Below are positions 7,129 through 16,350 of a stretch of DNA of 64,000 bases, piece by piece. The notes below the pieces were generated by a model, which ran no database searches, was not told the origin of the DNA, and was given only the letters and a program-made list of their open reading frames with translations. The stretch covers positions 160,944-224,943 of the forward strand of contig JACPRZ010000043.1 in the NCBI GenBank assembly GCA_016193485.1, given 5' to 3'. This DNA is from Bacteroidota bacterium (lineage in GTDB: Bacteria; Bacteroidota; Bacteroidia; JACPRZ01). The first letter of the stretch is position 1; every line of letters begins with the position of its first letter. A program made the position numbers and the translations under genes.

Positions 7129-10100
7129 TTAAAAACCCTGCTGCAATTTCACGATTTTCCTTATTAAGTATGGTTCACCAGTTTTACTCCCAGGTATTAT
7201 TGCCAGGAAATAAGTTCCGCTGATTGCCCCCGGTAAATCCATTTGTAAGAAATTTATCCCTTCAACGATAAGATACTTCTTATTTATCGTCACTTTCCCG
7301 CTGATATCAATTAACCGGACTGAACATTCTGATAAATCATTTGCCATGACGATAAGTTCAAGATTTTCATAAACCGGGTTTTGTGATAAGGCAACGGAAA
7401 AAACATTACCGGATTTTTCAGATAATGCTATGATATTTGAATAGGTGTACCTTCCGTCATAATCGGTTTGTTTAAGGCGGTAGTAGAAAGTAGCAGTGGC
7501 AGTAGACAGTGGCAGTTCAGCATCCACAAATTCATAATTCAAAGTGGCAGAAGAATTACCTGCGCCTTCTACCGTTCCGATAACAGTCCAATTCATCCCC
7601 TCCCCTGATGGGGGATGTTGGGAGGGGGCTGCTCTTTCAACAGTAAAATAATCATTGTTGGTTTCAGAGGCGGTTGTCCAATACAGAAATGCTTTTTTCT
7701 CTTGCCTATTTCCACTAAAAAATAATAGTTCGATAGGCATGGTTTCCGCAGCTCCGCAACCGCTTACTCCCATAGTAACATACGTATAGCTTGCTGAATA
7801 GTCATCGGCACCAATATCCACTGCCCCGGAGCGGATAACGCCATCGAAGTCAGTTGTAACACTGACAGCCGTTCCTGCGTTTATAGCAGGGCTTCCACTT
7901 TGTATATGCAAATCGGGAACACCGGAGGCGTTATAAAAAAGAGGGTCAGCGCTTATACTCTGTGCATCCAGACTAACCCCTGATTGCCAATTGGCAAGCG
8001 CAGTATAATCTACTGCAGTTGCATTACCGAATTTATAACCGGTTCCATTTCCCCATCCATCATTGTAATTGCTTGCAACAGTGCTGGTGTTATCCAGAAA
8101 AATTGAATAATGGATTTTAGTTCCTGTACTGTTCGACCTGCCGTTAGCAAAGATGTTATCCCGAATATCCTCCGTATTTTTTGGACTGGCGTTCGTATTG
8201 TTGCGTCTGAATGCGTAGGTATTATTGGTTGTGCCTGTAACGCCTGTTCCTCCAATGTAAATGCTATTGTAATAGTAATTCATATAAGTGGTATTAACTC
8301 CACTGGTATAACCCGAAGTATTATCAAGGATGCCGGTAATTTCAGCACCTGAAGTTATAGAGGAACCATCTGTTCGATAGCCAAGAGAAATTATATTGTT
8401 GCTGAATATGGAGGTAACGGCAGATGTCCAGCTAGAACCTACAGCGCCAATCCCAATAATCCTGGCATTGCTGCTCCCGTTTGCTGCGTCAAACCCAAAG
8501 ATCAGATTTGCATTGTAAGTGTGCAACTGACCGGGTTCACCTATAGCAGTGAATATTCCATAAAACTTGTTTGCACTTGCGCCTGAATAAACACTTTTAA
8601 GATTGTAAATAGTATTGTTTGAAATATTCTGGGTGGTACCACTATAGATGCTATTGTTTGCAATCCCCACAACATTACCATCATGCGCAATATATAACTG
8701 ACTTACACTGGTGGCTGTGGTTGCTGTTAGGTGGTAGATAGTATTTCCTGTGATAGTATTAGAGCCGCAATCAGAATATATTCCGGTAACAGTAGCGGCA
8801 GTATTAACAGCATTCGTTGCAGTAATATTTGCCAAAGTATTATTGGTAAGAGAAATAGTTCCGCAACTATTATCAACCCATATTCCAACCGTTTTCCATT
8901 GCCCTGCGTTTTGAATGCTGTTGCAAGTAGAGGCACTTCCGATTAAATTGTTTGTAATGGAATAACTGGCTGAAGCGCTGCAATCGGCAAGATGAATTGC
9001 GCCAAAAGAAGTTCCTGCCGTAGCAGTTAAACTGATATTCTGAATAGTGTTGCCAGAAATAGTGGTAGAGCCTGCCCAAACATAAATACCTTCAAAGGTC
9101 TGAATCGTATTTCCTGCACCGCCAACAGCGCTGGTCCATGTGGCACCTCCGCATAAGGGAGCGCCTCCTCCGATATAATTAGTTGAAATAATATTTCCGC
9201 CCGAACCTAAACCGGGAATAAAATTTATTACAGTATAGCGATACAATTGCTGTTCTGCACAATCAAGATAAAAACTATTTCCTGTTATAGTCCAGTTATC
9301 ACCATAATTAGTATTTATTCCGGTTCCGGTTACAGTAACTCCCGTTGCTTCAGCAGTAAGCCCTGGTGTAAAACTGTGGATGTTGTTATTTAAGATGCTG
9401 ATATAACTATTCGGATTTGCTGTTTGTCCGTAAGCATATATCGCATTTATATGAGTTGTTGCACCGCTGGTATATTTTGTGACATCACAATTCTGAATGG
9501 TAAGATTATTATTTCCGACAGACCATGTGGGATAACTGCTTATATAAATAGTGCCGCTGGTGCTTGTGGAATTCTGACTCTCTATCCGAACATACTGCAA
9601 CACATCATACGTAGCACCGCTTGTAAACTGAATTGCCGGTCCAACAAATGAAGCTGTCCGTGTATTTCGGATAATCCAGATAACGGTAGTTCCCGCACCT
9701 CCGGCTCTTCCATCAAAAGTTATATAGTCAGCACCATTAAAATTAATCAATGGAAAACCAGACCCGGGATCACCGGAAGTAGTAAGTGTTCCTGCTCCAG
9801 TAACCGGACGAAAGGTTGCTGTTGCAGATGAAGTTCCTGAATAGAAAACATTGATTGGATATCTTTCTCCTGCACCTGTATATGTTGTTTGTAATTCAAA
9901 TATCACATTACAACTAACAGGTCTTATATTTAATGAATTCACTGCTTCTGTTATCGTCAGAAAATTTCCGGTTGGACCCACACTGTATGTTCCACACAAA
10001 GCGGCTGCATTCTTAGTTCCTAAAACAAAATAACCAAGTGTTAGGGGCACGGCAAGTGTTGAAGTTACTGTGGGTGCAGCGGTGCTGCCTCCCAAAGAAA

Positions 10101-11571
10101 AATATTGTCCTGCAAGTGTGCTTGAATTAGCAACAGCAGTAGTTGCATCCGGCACAGGAGAAGCATCTGTTAAACTTATGGTTCCTGGAGTAGCAAGACT
10201 TGTTGGATTTGAAATGATGGTGGCGCTCCAGTAATTATCCGTATTGATGGCGGTCAGGCTTGGATCATAAGTGCCTCCGCTGTTTGCATCAAATGCCTCC
10301 GCCCTTACAACCACTGTACTCGCAGAACTTGTGGTAGAAAGACCGTTAAATGTAACTTTCTGGCAAGCGGTTTTCCCTATAGGAAATATAATAGTGACTG
10401 CACTCAGGTTGGCAGCCATAGTGCGTTGCAAAGCGCCATTCACATAGGATGCCGTGCCTCCGGTATTAGTAACTGAGGCAGCGGCTCCGTTGGTTACAGA
10501 AATTAAATTTCCACCGCTATTGATTACACCATTAGTAAGATTCAGTGTTCCTGCTGCGCCAACGGTCAGCGCTTGGGTGATTCCTACTGTACCGGCACTT
10601 GCTCTGTTCATTGTAAATGAAGTCAGCGTTGGAGCAGCAGTAAAACGAAGCGTTCCGTAATCTCCCCCGCTGCCGCCAATGGTTATCGCACCGCTTGCTG
10701 TGATGGTTCCTGTTCCGGTGGATGCCATGGTTCCGCTTAAAGTAAGCGAGTTTGCTCCGACTGCAAAAACTCCCGCAGTCAATGTAAAAACTCCCGCAAT
10801 GGTTGGGCTGCCTCCACTTAGAGTAAGAGTGCCTGCGGAATTTACGGTAACATTTCCAAAAGTCTGCGTCATATTGTTAATGTTTGAAGTGCCCGCAGTA
10901 AAACTGGCGGTTGAATTAACATTATAGGTGGCAGTGGGTACCGATACTTGTATCGTTGTTATATGATTGTAATTTGAACCGCTGGCAAATGAAAGTGTTG
11001 CTGTTGAACTAACAATAGGAATACCACCACCTGTTTGATAATTATTGATTATAGTTCCACCGCTTCCAACTGTGACCAGAGTAGTTCCGATGCTTGATGT
11101 ATTCAATAAACCTTTTGTATTTAATCGTAAAGTGCCGTCTATTTGTCCTCTCTGGCTTGCGGTTGTAAGAAAATTCAGAGTCAAAGTTGTACCGGCTGAT
11201 GTAAGTTGAAGTGTAGAACCGGCATCTATTACAAAATTATTGGTTAAGGTAGGTCCATTGATTGACAATGTTAATGCTCCTACCGCTCCCGTCAAAGTAA
11301 TATTACTGCTGCCTGTAATGGTTAAAGACCGGATTGTTTGAGTGGTTACCCCGGTAACAGTAAAAGTAGTTCCGGTATTGAATAATACGATGGATAAATT
11401 TGAATTAGGGGGGGGGCCGGCAGGAGACCAGTTACCGGCAGTTGACCATACATTGTCAATAGCGCCAGTCCATGTGTAGGTGGTTTGTGAAAATAAAAAA
11501 TAAATGCTGCAGAAAAAAAAGTGCAGAAACAAGAGCGCTGTCCGCATCAGGATATTTTCCGGTATAGCCAA
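7129..11571 (-). CDS. T9SS-secreted beta-helix surface protein
   Basis: This is a 1480-residue secreted protein. The N terminus has a signal peptide (a second possible start, MRTALLFLHFFF, lies 8 codons downstream). The first third is Thr/Ser/Gly-rich and starts with the motif YTWTGAIDNVWSTAGNW, found in repeat-rich adhesins. The middle third is a right-handed parallel beta-helix type region (recurrent NNTI and GNTI turns). Near the C terminus comes a fibronectin-like region typical of T9SS cargo (YYRLKQTDYDGRYTYSN), then a type A sorting domain ending LIRKIVKLQQGF. It is probably exported by T9SS and anchored to the cell surface. Two odd in-frame insertions are described separately. The small track ORF just upstream (11579-11776) overlaps a repeat and is not supported. 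Confidence 0.85.
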   Translation of the reverse strand: MAIPENILMRTALLFLHFFFCSIYFLFSQTTYTWTGAIDNVWSTAGNWSPAGPPPNSNLSIVLFNTGTTFTVTGVTTQTIRSLTITGSSNITLTGAVGALTLSINGPTLTNNFVIDAGSTLQLTSAGTTLTLNFLTTASQRGQIDGTLRLNTKGLLNTSSIGTTLVTVGSGGTIINNYQTGGGIPIVSSTATLSFASGSNYNHITTIQVSVPTATYNVNSTASFTAGTSNINNMTQTFGNVTVNSAGTLTLSGGSPTIAGVFTLTAGVFAVGANSLTLSGTMASTGTGTITASGAITIGGSGGDYGTLRFTAAPTLTSFTMNRASAGTVGITQALTVGAAGTLNLTNGVINSGGNLISVTNGAAASVTNTGGTASYVNGALQRTMAANLSAVTIIFPIGKTACQKVTFNGLSTTSSASTVVVRAEAFDANSGGTYDPSLTAINTDNYWSATIISNPTSLATPGTISLTDASPVPDATTAVANSSTLAGQYFSLGGSTAAPTVTSTLAVPLTLGYFVLGTKNAAALCGTYSVGPTGNFLTITEAVNSLNIRPVSCNVIFELQTTYTGAGERYPINVFYSGTSSATATFRPVTGAGTLTTSGDPGSGFPLINFNGADYITFDGRAGGAGTTVIWIIRNTRTASFVGPAIQFTSGATYDVLQYVRIESQNSTSTSGTIYISSYPTWSVGNNNLTIQNCDVTKYTSGATTHINAIYAYGQTANPNSYISILNNNIHSFTPGLTAEATGVTVTGTGINTNYGDNWTITGNSFYLDCAEQQLYRYTVINFIPGLGSGGNIISTNYIGGGAPLCGGATWTSAVGGAGNTIQTFEGIYVWAGSTTISGNTIQNISLTATAGTSFGAIHLADCSASASYSITNNLIGSASTCNSIQNAGQWKTVGIWVDNSCGTISLTNNTLANITATNAVNTAATVTGIYSDCGSNTITGNTIYHLTATTATSVSQLYIAHDGNVVGIANNSIYSGTTQNISNNTIYNLKSVYSGASANKFYGIFTAIGEPGQLHTYNANLIFGFDAANGSSNARIIGIGAVGSSWTSAVTSIFSNNIISLGYRTDGSSITSGAEITGILDNTSGYTSGVNTTYMNYYYNSIYIGGTGVTGTTNNTYAFRRNNTNASPKNTEDIRDNIFANGRSNSTGTKIHYSIFLDNTSTVASNYNDGWGNGTGYKFGNATAVDYTALANWQSGVSLDAQSISADPLFYNASGVPDLHIQSGSPAINAGTAVSVTTDFDGVIRSGAVDIGADDYSASYTYVTMGVSGCGAAETMPIELLFFSGNRQEKKAFLYWTTASETNNDYFTVERAAPSQHPPSGEGMNWTVIGTVEGAGNSSATLNYEFVDAELPLSTATATFYYRLKQTDYDGRYTYSNIIALSEKSGNVFSVALSQNPVYENLELIVMANDLSECSVRLIDISGKVTINKKYLIVEGINFLQMDLPGAISGTYFLAIIPGSKTGEPYLIRKIVKLQQGF
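7492..7516. repeat. in-frame (AGTAGCAGTGGC) low-complexity insertion
   Basis: A run built from AGTAGCAGTGGCAGTAGACAG lies inside the T9SS cargo gene and encodes LSTATAT just before YYRLKQTDYDG, a place where such proteins normally have a short loop. The same CAGTAGCAGTGG sequence recurs between genes at about 50.95 kb and 61.36 kb. Confidence 0.55.
7590..7630. repeat. in-frame G/C-rich hairpin insertion
   Basis: Nested inverted repeats (CATCCCC/GGGGATG and CCCCTCCC/GGGAGGGG) lie within the T9SS cargo gene and encode APSQHPPSGEG between VER and MNWTV. In related proteins this part is a short turn (VERS.DG..W). This is one of several G/C-rich hairpins in the window that read through in frame. 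Confidence 0.6.
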
Positions 11572-11662
11572 GACAATATTAATTACGCATGATGCACCGG
11601 GGGTAAAAATTGTTTATCACGACACAAATGTACGCAAAAACCGGGAATTTGCAAAATGGCAT

Positions 11663-11801
11663 GTATACTGATGCTGAATGATTTTGCAAATCATTCAGAT
11701 CAGCATATACTGATGAATTTGATTTTGCAAACTCCTGATGATGAATATCAGGATGCTGACCAGCAAGCGTCAGCATTGCAAAATCAAATTCTGTCAGTAT
11801 A
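11663..11801. repeat. 140-bp multi-hairpin repeat element
   Basis: Two large imperfect inverted repeats follow each other and overlap. The first pairs GTATACTGATGCTGAATGATT with AATCATTCAGATCAGCATATAC. The second pairs TATACTGATGAATTTGATTT with its complement near 11776-11801 and encloses two smaller hairpins (CCTGAT/ATCAGG and GCTGAC/GTCAGC). The left arm matches a copy at 33921-33955 in inverted orientation. It sits upstream of the T9SS cargo gene and downstream of the radical SAM gene. It could be a transcript structure or a miniature mobile element. Confidence 0.7.
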
Positions 11802-11856
11802 TCAACTGCCGGTGAAGGGGGAATCCGGGGAGTGAGTGAATTACCGAAAGAAGAGA

Positions 11857-13266
11857 TTAATCCATAAAGGACGGTTTCACGTCCAAATGTGCACCTACGG
11901 CTGTACCATTTCCATTACCATTGGGCATAGACAATCCACACATTCCCTTTTCATGCCCGTTACCGCTGAACAGTTCTGTTTTGAGCCGGGCTATTCTTTT
12001 CTTTTCCACTTTTACCTGTTTACGGTGCCCGTAGTTGGTGAGCAAGTAAATGAAAGGGCTGTATAAATTTCCGAATAGCCGTTTTGCAATTGATGTACGG
12101 CTGTAAAACTTTTTTTTTGCATTGGTTTTACCCGCCTGAAGTTCATAAGGAGTCATTTTTTCCGGATGGAAAACCACTGTGTTGTGATCGTAATACTTCC
12201 AGTCAGTTGTCAGAAGTCGATTGGCATTTTTAAGATCATCATGAGTTTTTGTCCCGGGATACGGAGTTAAAATATTAAAGGATGCGGTGCTTACTTTGTT
12301 TTTTATTAAAAAAGAAACCGTTTCTCTGAATACATCCAATGTGTCATTGTCAAACCCGAAAACCATGGAGGCATGGATCAGGATTCCCATCTTTTTGATT
12401 TTTTTCAAACCATCTTCTAATTTTTCAATTTCTTTAATGGCTTTGTGCATGGTCTTTAACTGATCGACCGATACGCTTTCCAGTCCGAAAAAAAGTCCCA
12501 CGCAGCCGCTATCTGCAGCGAGGCGCATAAGTTCCGTATCCCTTACCAGCAGCGAAACGGAGGATTGTCCGACCCATTTTATCTTTAACGGCTTCAGCGC
12601 TTTGAAAAGTTCTTTTGCATACTTGGGATGCCCGATAATATTATCATCAAGAAACATGAAGTTTTTAGACCCGGATTCCCGGATGTCACGCACAACATTT
12701 TCAATGGGGATATGCCGGATATTTTTTCCGAAAAGGTTGGTGACGCAGCAAAAATCACAATTGTAGGGGCATCCGCGGGTGGTAATGATGGGTATCAGGT
12801 TGAACAATCTTTTTTTGATGATCTTTCTGAAATCCTTTGGAACGTATTTGCCCAAGTCAGGTAACGGATTATGATAGTTTCTTTTCAGCCGTTTATTCTG
12901 GAAATCGCGCAGCACTTCTTCCCATACTCCTTCCGCTTCGCCTGTCACCACGCAATCAGAATTAAGCAGGGCTTCATCGGGAAGAATGGAAGGGTGCACG
13001 CCACCGAGTACGACCGTTTTCCCCCTGTTCCGGAACTCCCGTGACAATTCATACGCCCGGGGGGCATTGGCGGTCATGCAACTTATACCCACAAGGTCAC
13101 AGGGTTCATCAAGGTTGATATTTTCCGCTTCTTCTTCAACAATTTTAACTTCATGCCAGGGGGGGGTTAATCCTTCAAGAATGTAGAGGGCAAGTTGGGG
13201 CATCATCAATCCTTTGTTTGTCCGTTTTTCGGCATCTATGGTGGGAGAAATAAGAAGTATTTTCAT
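11857..13266 (-). CDS. B12-binding domain radical SAM protein
   Basis: This 469-residue protein has an N-terminal cobalamin-binding Rossmann fold (residues 1-125; ISPTIDAEKRTNKGL, then VGISCMTANAPRA and VLGGVHPSILPDEAL). A radical SAM core follows with the CxxxCxxC cluster at Cys166, Cys170 and Cys173 (RGCPYNCDFCC). The C-terminal region has the usual YDHNTVVFHP segment of this family. Members carry out methylations or rearrangements in lipid, hopanoid or antibiotic pathways; the substrate here cannot be told. It stands alone with no obvious pathway neighbours. The residues after about 440 are Gly/Asn-rich and look unstructured. Confidence 0.88.
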   Translation of the reverse strand: MKILLISPTIDAEKRTNKGLMMPQLALYILEGLTPPWHEVKIVEEEAENINLDEPCDLVGISCMTANAPRAYELSREFRNRGKTVVLGGVHPSILPDEALLNSDCVVTGEAEGVWEEVLRDFQNKRLKRNYHNPLPDLGKYVPKDFRKIIKKRLFNLIPIITTRGCPYNCDFCCVTNLFGKNIRHIPIENVVRDIRESGSKNFMFLDDNIIGHPKYAKELFKALKPLKIKWVGQSSVSLLVRDTELMRLAADSGCVGLFFGLESVSVDQLKTMHKAIKEIEKLEDGLKKIKKMGILIHASMVFGFDNDTLDVFRETVSFLIKNKVSTASFNILTPYPGTKTHDDLKNANRLLTTDWKYYDHNTVVFHPEKMTPYELQAGKTNAKKKFYSRTSIAKRLFGNLYSPFIYLLTNYGHRKQVKVEKKRIARLKTELFSGNGHEKGMCGLSMPNGNGNGTAVGAHLDVKPSFMD

Positions 13267-13361
13267 GTTCTCTTATCTTCTATTTTAGTGCAATGTAGGA
13301 AAAAATGAGAATCAGCGCGGATAACCGGTAAAGAGTACCTGTCCCGAACAAATAAATTTCG

Positions 13362-13369
13362 TATATTTG
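13362..13369 (+). promoter_or_regulatory. Bacteroidota -7 box (TATATTTG)
   Basis: TATATTTG fits TAnnTTTG and lies just 8 bases before the ATG of the PKD-domain gene. This implies an almost leaderless message if it is used. No clear -33 TTTG was seen at the right spacing. Confidence 0.45.
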
Positions 13370-13377
13370 ACTGTTTT

Positions 13378-16248
13378 ATGAAAAAGGTTTTTATTTATTT
13401 TTTAGTTGCCTTGTTTTTACCAGTTTTTTCACGGGGTACCCACATCGTAGGAGGCGAACTCTTTTACCAATGTCTCGGAGGCAATAATTACCGTATTACT
13501 TTTAAATTATACCGGGACGGCTGTCCTACCTGCTATATTTTTGACCATCCTTCATCTTTCTATATTTTTTACGGAAACGGAAACCTTTACAAACAGATCA
13601 CTTTTGATATTACCGATTCAATCAATGTTCCTCCGATCATTAACAACCCGTGTCTTGTAGCGCCCCCTGATGTTATTGTCTGGGGAATTGAAATTGATAC
13701 GGTTGTTTACCTGCCTCCCGGTTCTGATTATAATGTGGTTTACCAGCGATGCTGCAGGAATAATACCATAGTAAACCTTCTTGATCCCGGTGGCACCGGC
13801 TCCACCTACATGGAACATATTCCAGATCCCGCAACATTGTGTAACTCCTCTCCCTATTTCAATGTATTTCCTCCTATCGCAATTTGCGTAGGCGATTCAC
13901 TGCGCTTTGACCATTCGGCAACCGACCCTGATGGCGATTCGCTTGTTTACGACCTCTGTACCCCATACCTCGGTGCCGACCAGTTTGACCCGATGCCTAC
14001 CCCCCCCATGCCGCCTCCCTACAACTTTGTATCCTATATTTCACCCTATTCATCCGGTTACCCGATTGATGCCAGCCCCCCTCTTGCGGTTGACCCAGTT
14101 ACAGGCAAACTCAGCGGGATACCTACAACCACTGGCCAATATGTTGTAGCGGTTTGCGTTAAAGAATACCGTAACGGACAATTGATAGGAGAACATAAAC
14201 GCGATTTCCAGTTCAATATCGTGGAATGCGGTTCCCAGGTTGTGGCGGCAATGCCCAATTATGTAACGGAGTGCGATGACTACACCGTGAATTTTCAAAA
14301 CCAGAGCCAGGATGCAACATACTACTATTGGAATTTCGGTGACGGAACAACCTCAACATCAGCCACTCCAACTCATACTTATCCTGATACCGGTATATAT
14401 TATGTAACGATGATGGCCAATCCCGGCTGGCCCTGTGCCGATACCGCTTATGCAACCGTACGCGTATTTCCGGGACTTGTTCCTGATTTCGGTTTTTATT
14501 CCGAGTGTGCCGGAAAACCAATACAGTTCACGGATTCATCAACCACTCTCTACGGAAATATTATTTCGTGGAATTGGCTTTTCGGTGACGGATTCTCATC
14601 TTCACTGCAAGACCCGGCACACACATACCTTACCGGAGGAACTTATTCCGTAAAACTTACCGTGACCAATACAAAATATTGCACAAAATTTATAACCCGG
14701 AACATCGTAATTTACCCGCTGCCATATAATAGTTTTACTGCCACAACGCCTTGCAAAGGCGATACAACTTTTTTCACCAATACGACAACACTGGCATCCG
14801 GTTCTGTAATTTTCTGGTCGTGGAGTTTTGGAAGTGAAGCATCTTCAAACGAACAGCATCCCTGGTACATTTTTCCGGATACAGGACAATACATCGTCAA
14901 CCTGGTTTCGTTTACCAATAACGGATGTTCCGACACTTTTCAGAAGATAATCTCCGTTCAGCCCGTGCCGGTTTCTGCAGCAGGACCCGACAGGGTTATC
15001 TGTTCATTTGATACTATCCGCATTGGCGATCTTCCGGCATCCGGATATACGTATTCGTGGTACCCTCAAACCGGTATTATGAATCCTGATTCATCACAGC
15101 CGCTATTGACGTTGTCAAATGATTCAAACATCAAACTTCCGTACGAATATTTTGTAACAACGGAATTGAACGGATGCACATCAAAAGATTCTGTTCTCAT
15201 TGAAGTTTATCCGGATATCCGCGCTGCCATTCCGCATCAGCCGGGTCAATGCCTGTACGGAAACAGTTTTGATTTTACCGCTGCCGGTGTATTCGGAACC
15301 GGTGCAACGTTTAACTGGAATTTCGGCCCCAATTCAAATCCCTCATTCTCTCCTTTTGAGAATCCTTCCTCAGTTCAGTTTATTACCGAAGGCGAACATG
15401 TTGTTACCCTTCTTATCACCGATAACGGCTGTACAAGTAACGATACCGATACGGTACAGATTTATACCGTGCCTGTTGCCGGGTTTACTTTATCTGAAAA
15501 AGAGGGATGTAATCCGTTGACCGTTTATTTTACCGATGAATCCATTGCGCAGAGCGCTTTGTCGTATTTATGGGATTTCGGTGACGGGAAAGCCGATACT
15601 TCAAAAAATCCCGTTCACATTTTCTCTCCTGAAGGCATTTACAATGTAACCCTCACAATAGAACTTGAACAATGCAAGGGGTTCCAGTCCATGATTGCAT
15701 CAGCGCCTGTTACCGTGCGGCCGCTGCCTGTTGCCGGGTTTACTGCCGAACCGAAAGAGATTTCATATTTCAATCCGTACATTAACTTTACCGATAAATC
15801 ATCGGGCGCTCTTTCCTGCCTCCTTCTTTTCGGTGACGGAACTTCATCTTATGAATGTACTGCCACGCACGAATATACCGATACCGGCAATTTTATTATT
15901 ATGCAGATAGTTGAAAATGTTTTCGGTTGCACCGATACGGCTATTGATAGAATACGCATTCTTCCCGAATATACCTTTTTTGCTCCGCGCGCATTCACTC
16001 CCAATGAAGACGGCATTAACGACATTTACTTCACAAAAGGCATAGGGATAGCAAAATTTGAATTATGGATATTTGACCGCTGGGGCGATAATATCTACTA
16101 CACCGATAATATGAACACCGGCTGGGACGGCAGAGTTAATAACGGTAAAAAACCTGCGCAGCAGGATGTCTATGTTTGGATTGTAAAAATCACCGATGTG
16201 TTTGAAGAAAAGCACAGGTATATGGGGAGAGTGACGCTGGTGAAGTAA
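13378..16248 (+). CDS. PKD-repeat surface protein with gliding-motility (type B) C-terminal domain
   Basis: This is a 956-residue secreted protein. Signal peptide MKKVFIYFLVALFLPVFSRG is followed by a globular N-terminal region (THIVGGELFYQC). Five or six PKD domains follow, recognised by WNFGDGTT, WLFGDGFS, WSFGSE, WNFGPN, WDFGDGKA and LLFGDGTS (about residues 318, 400, 482, 648, 732 and 816). The last 90 residues, from FFAPRAFTPNEDGIND to the end, match the gliding-motility-associated type B C-terminal domain used for T9SS export and surface attachment, as in SprB. I infer a cell-surface adhesin. A -7 box lies directly upstream, and dxs converges on it. Confidence 0.9.
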   Translation: MKKVFIYFLVALFLPVFSRGTHIVGGELFYQCLGGNNYRITFKLYRDGCPTCYIFDHPSSFYIFYGNGNLYKQITFDITDSINVPPIINNPCLVAPPDVIVWGIEIDTVVYLPPGSDYNVVYQRCCRNNTIVNLLDPGGTGSTYMEHIPDPATLCNSSPYFNVFPPIAICVGDSLRFDHSATDPDGDSLVYDLCTPYLGADQFDPMPTPPMPPPYNFVSYISPYSSGYPIDASPPLAVDPVTGKLSGIPTTTGQYVVAVCVKEYRNGQLIGEHKRDFQFNIVECGSQVVAAMPNYVTECDDYTVNFQNQSQDATYYYWNFGDGTTSTSATPTHTYPDTGIYYVTMMANPGWPCADTAYATVRVFPGLVPDFGFYSECAGKPIQFTDSSTTLYGNIISWNWLFGDGFSSSLQDPAHTYLTGGTYSVKLTVTNTKYCTKFITRNIVIYPLPYNSFTATTPCKGDTTFFTNTTTLASGSVIFWSWSFGSEASSNEQHPWYIFPDTGQYIVNLVSFTNNGCSDTFQKIISVQPVPVSAAGPDRVICSFDTIRIGDLPASGYTYSWYPQTGIMNPDSSQPLLTLSNDSNIKLPYEYFVTTELNGCTSKDSVLIEVYPDIRAAIPHQPGQCLYGNSFDFTAAGVFGTGATFNWNFGPNSNPSFSPFENPSSVQFITEGEHVVTLLITDNGCTSNDTDTVQIYTVPVAGFTLSEKEGCNPLTVYFTDESIAQSALSYLWDFGDGKADTSKNPVHIFSPEGIYNVTLTIELEQCKGFQSMIASAPVTVRPLPVAGFTAEPKEISYFNPYINFTDKSSGALSCLLLFGDGTSSYECTATHEYTDTGNFIIMQIVENVFGCTDTAIDRIRILPEYTFFAPRAFTPNEDGINDIYFTKGIGIAKFELWIFDRWGDNIYYTDNMNTGWDGRVNNGKKPAQQDVYVWIVKITDVFEEKHRYMGRVTLVK

Positions 16249-16310
16249 AAATTCGAAGTCCCAAGTTCCAAACCCCAAGTCCCAAAAGATAAATTCAAGG
16301 GTATTTCTAA

Positions 16311-16350
16311 TATGGAATAGGTTACATTTCCTTATACCCTATACCTTATA
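16311..16350. repeat. dispersed ATACCCTATACCTT repeat, copy 1
   Basis: The sequence GGAATAGGTTACATTTCC followed by TTATACCCTATACCTT is nearly identical to 27433-27466. It lies between two convergent genes and runs into the last codons and stop of dxs. The preceding AAGTCCCAAGTTCCAAACCCC stretch is low-complexity. Confidence 0.65.

Noticed and set aside
10454-10927. Two plus-strand ORFs opposite the beta-helix protein
   Set aside because: Low-complexity mirror images of Thr/Ser/Gly-rich coding sequence.
11579-11776. 65-aa ORF upstream of the beta-helix protein
   Set aside because: Mostly made of the multi-hairpin repeat; no signal or family pattern.
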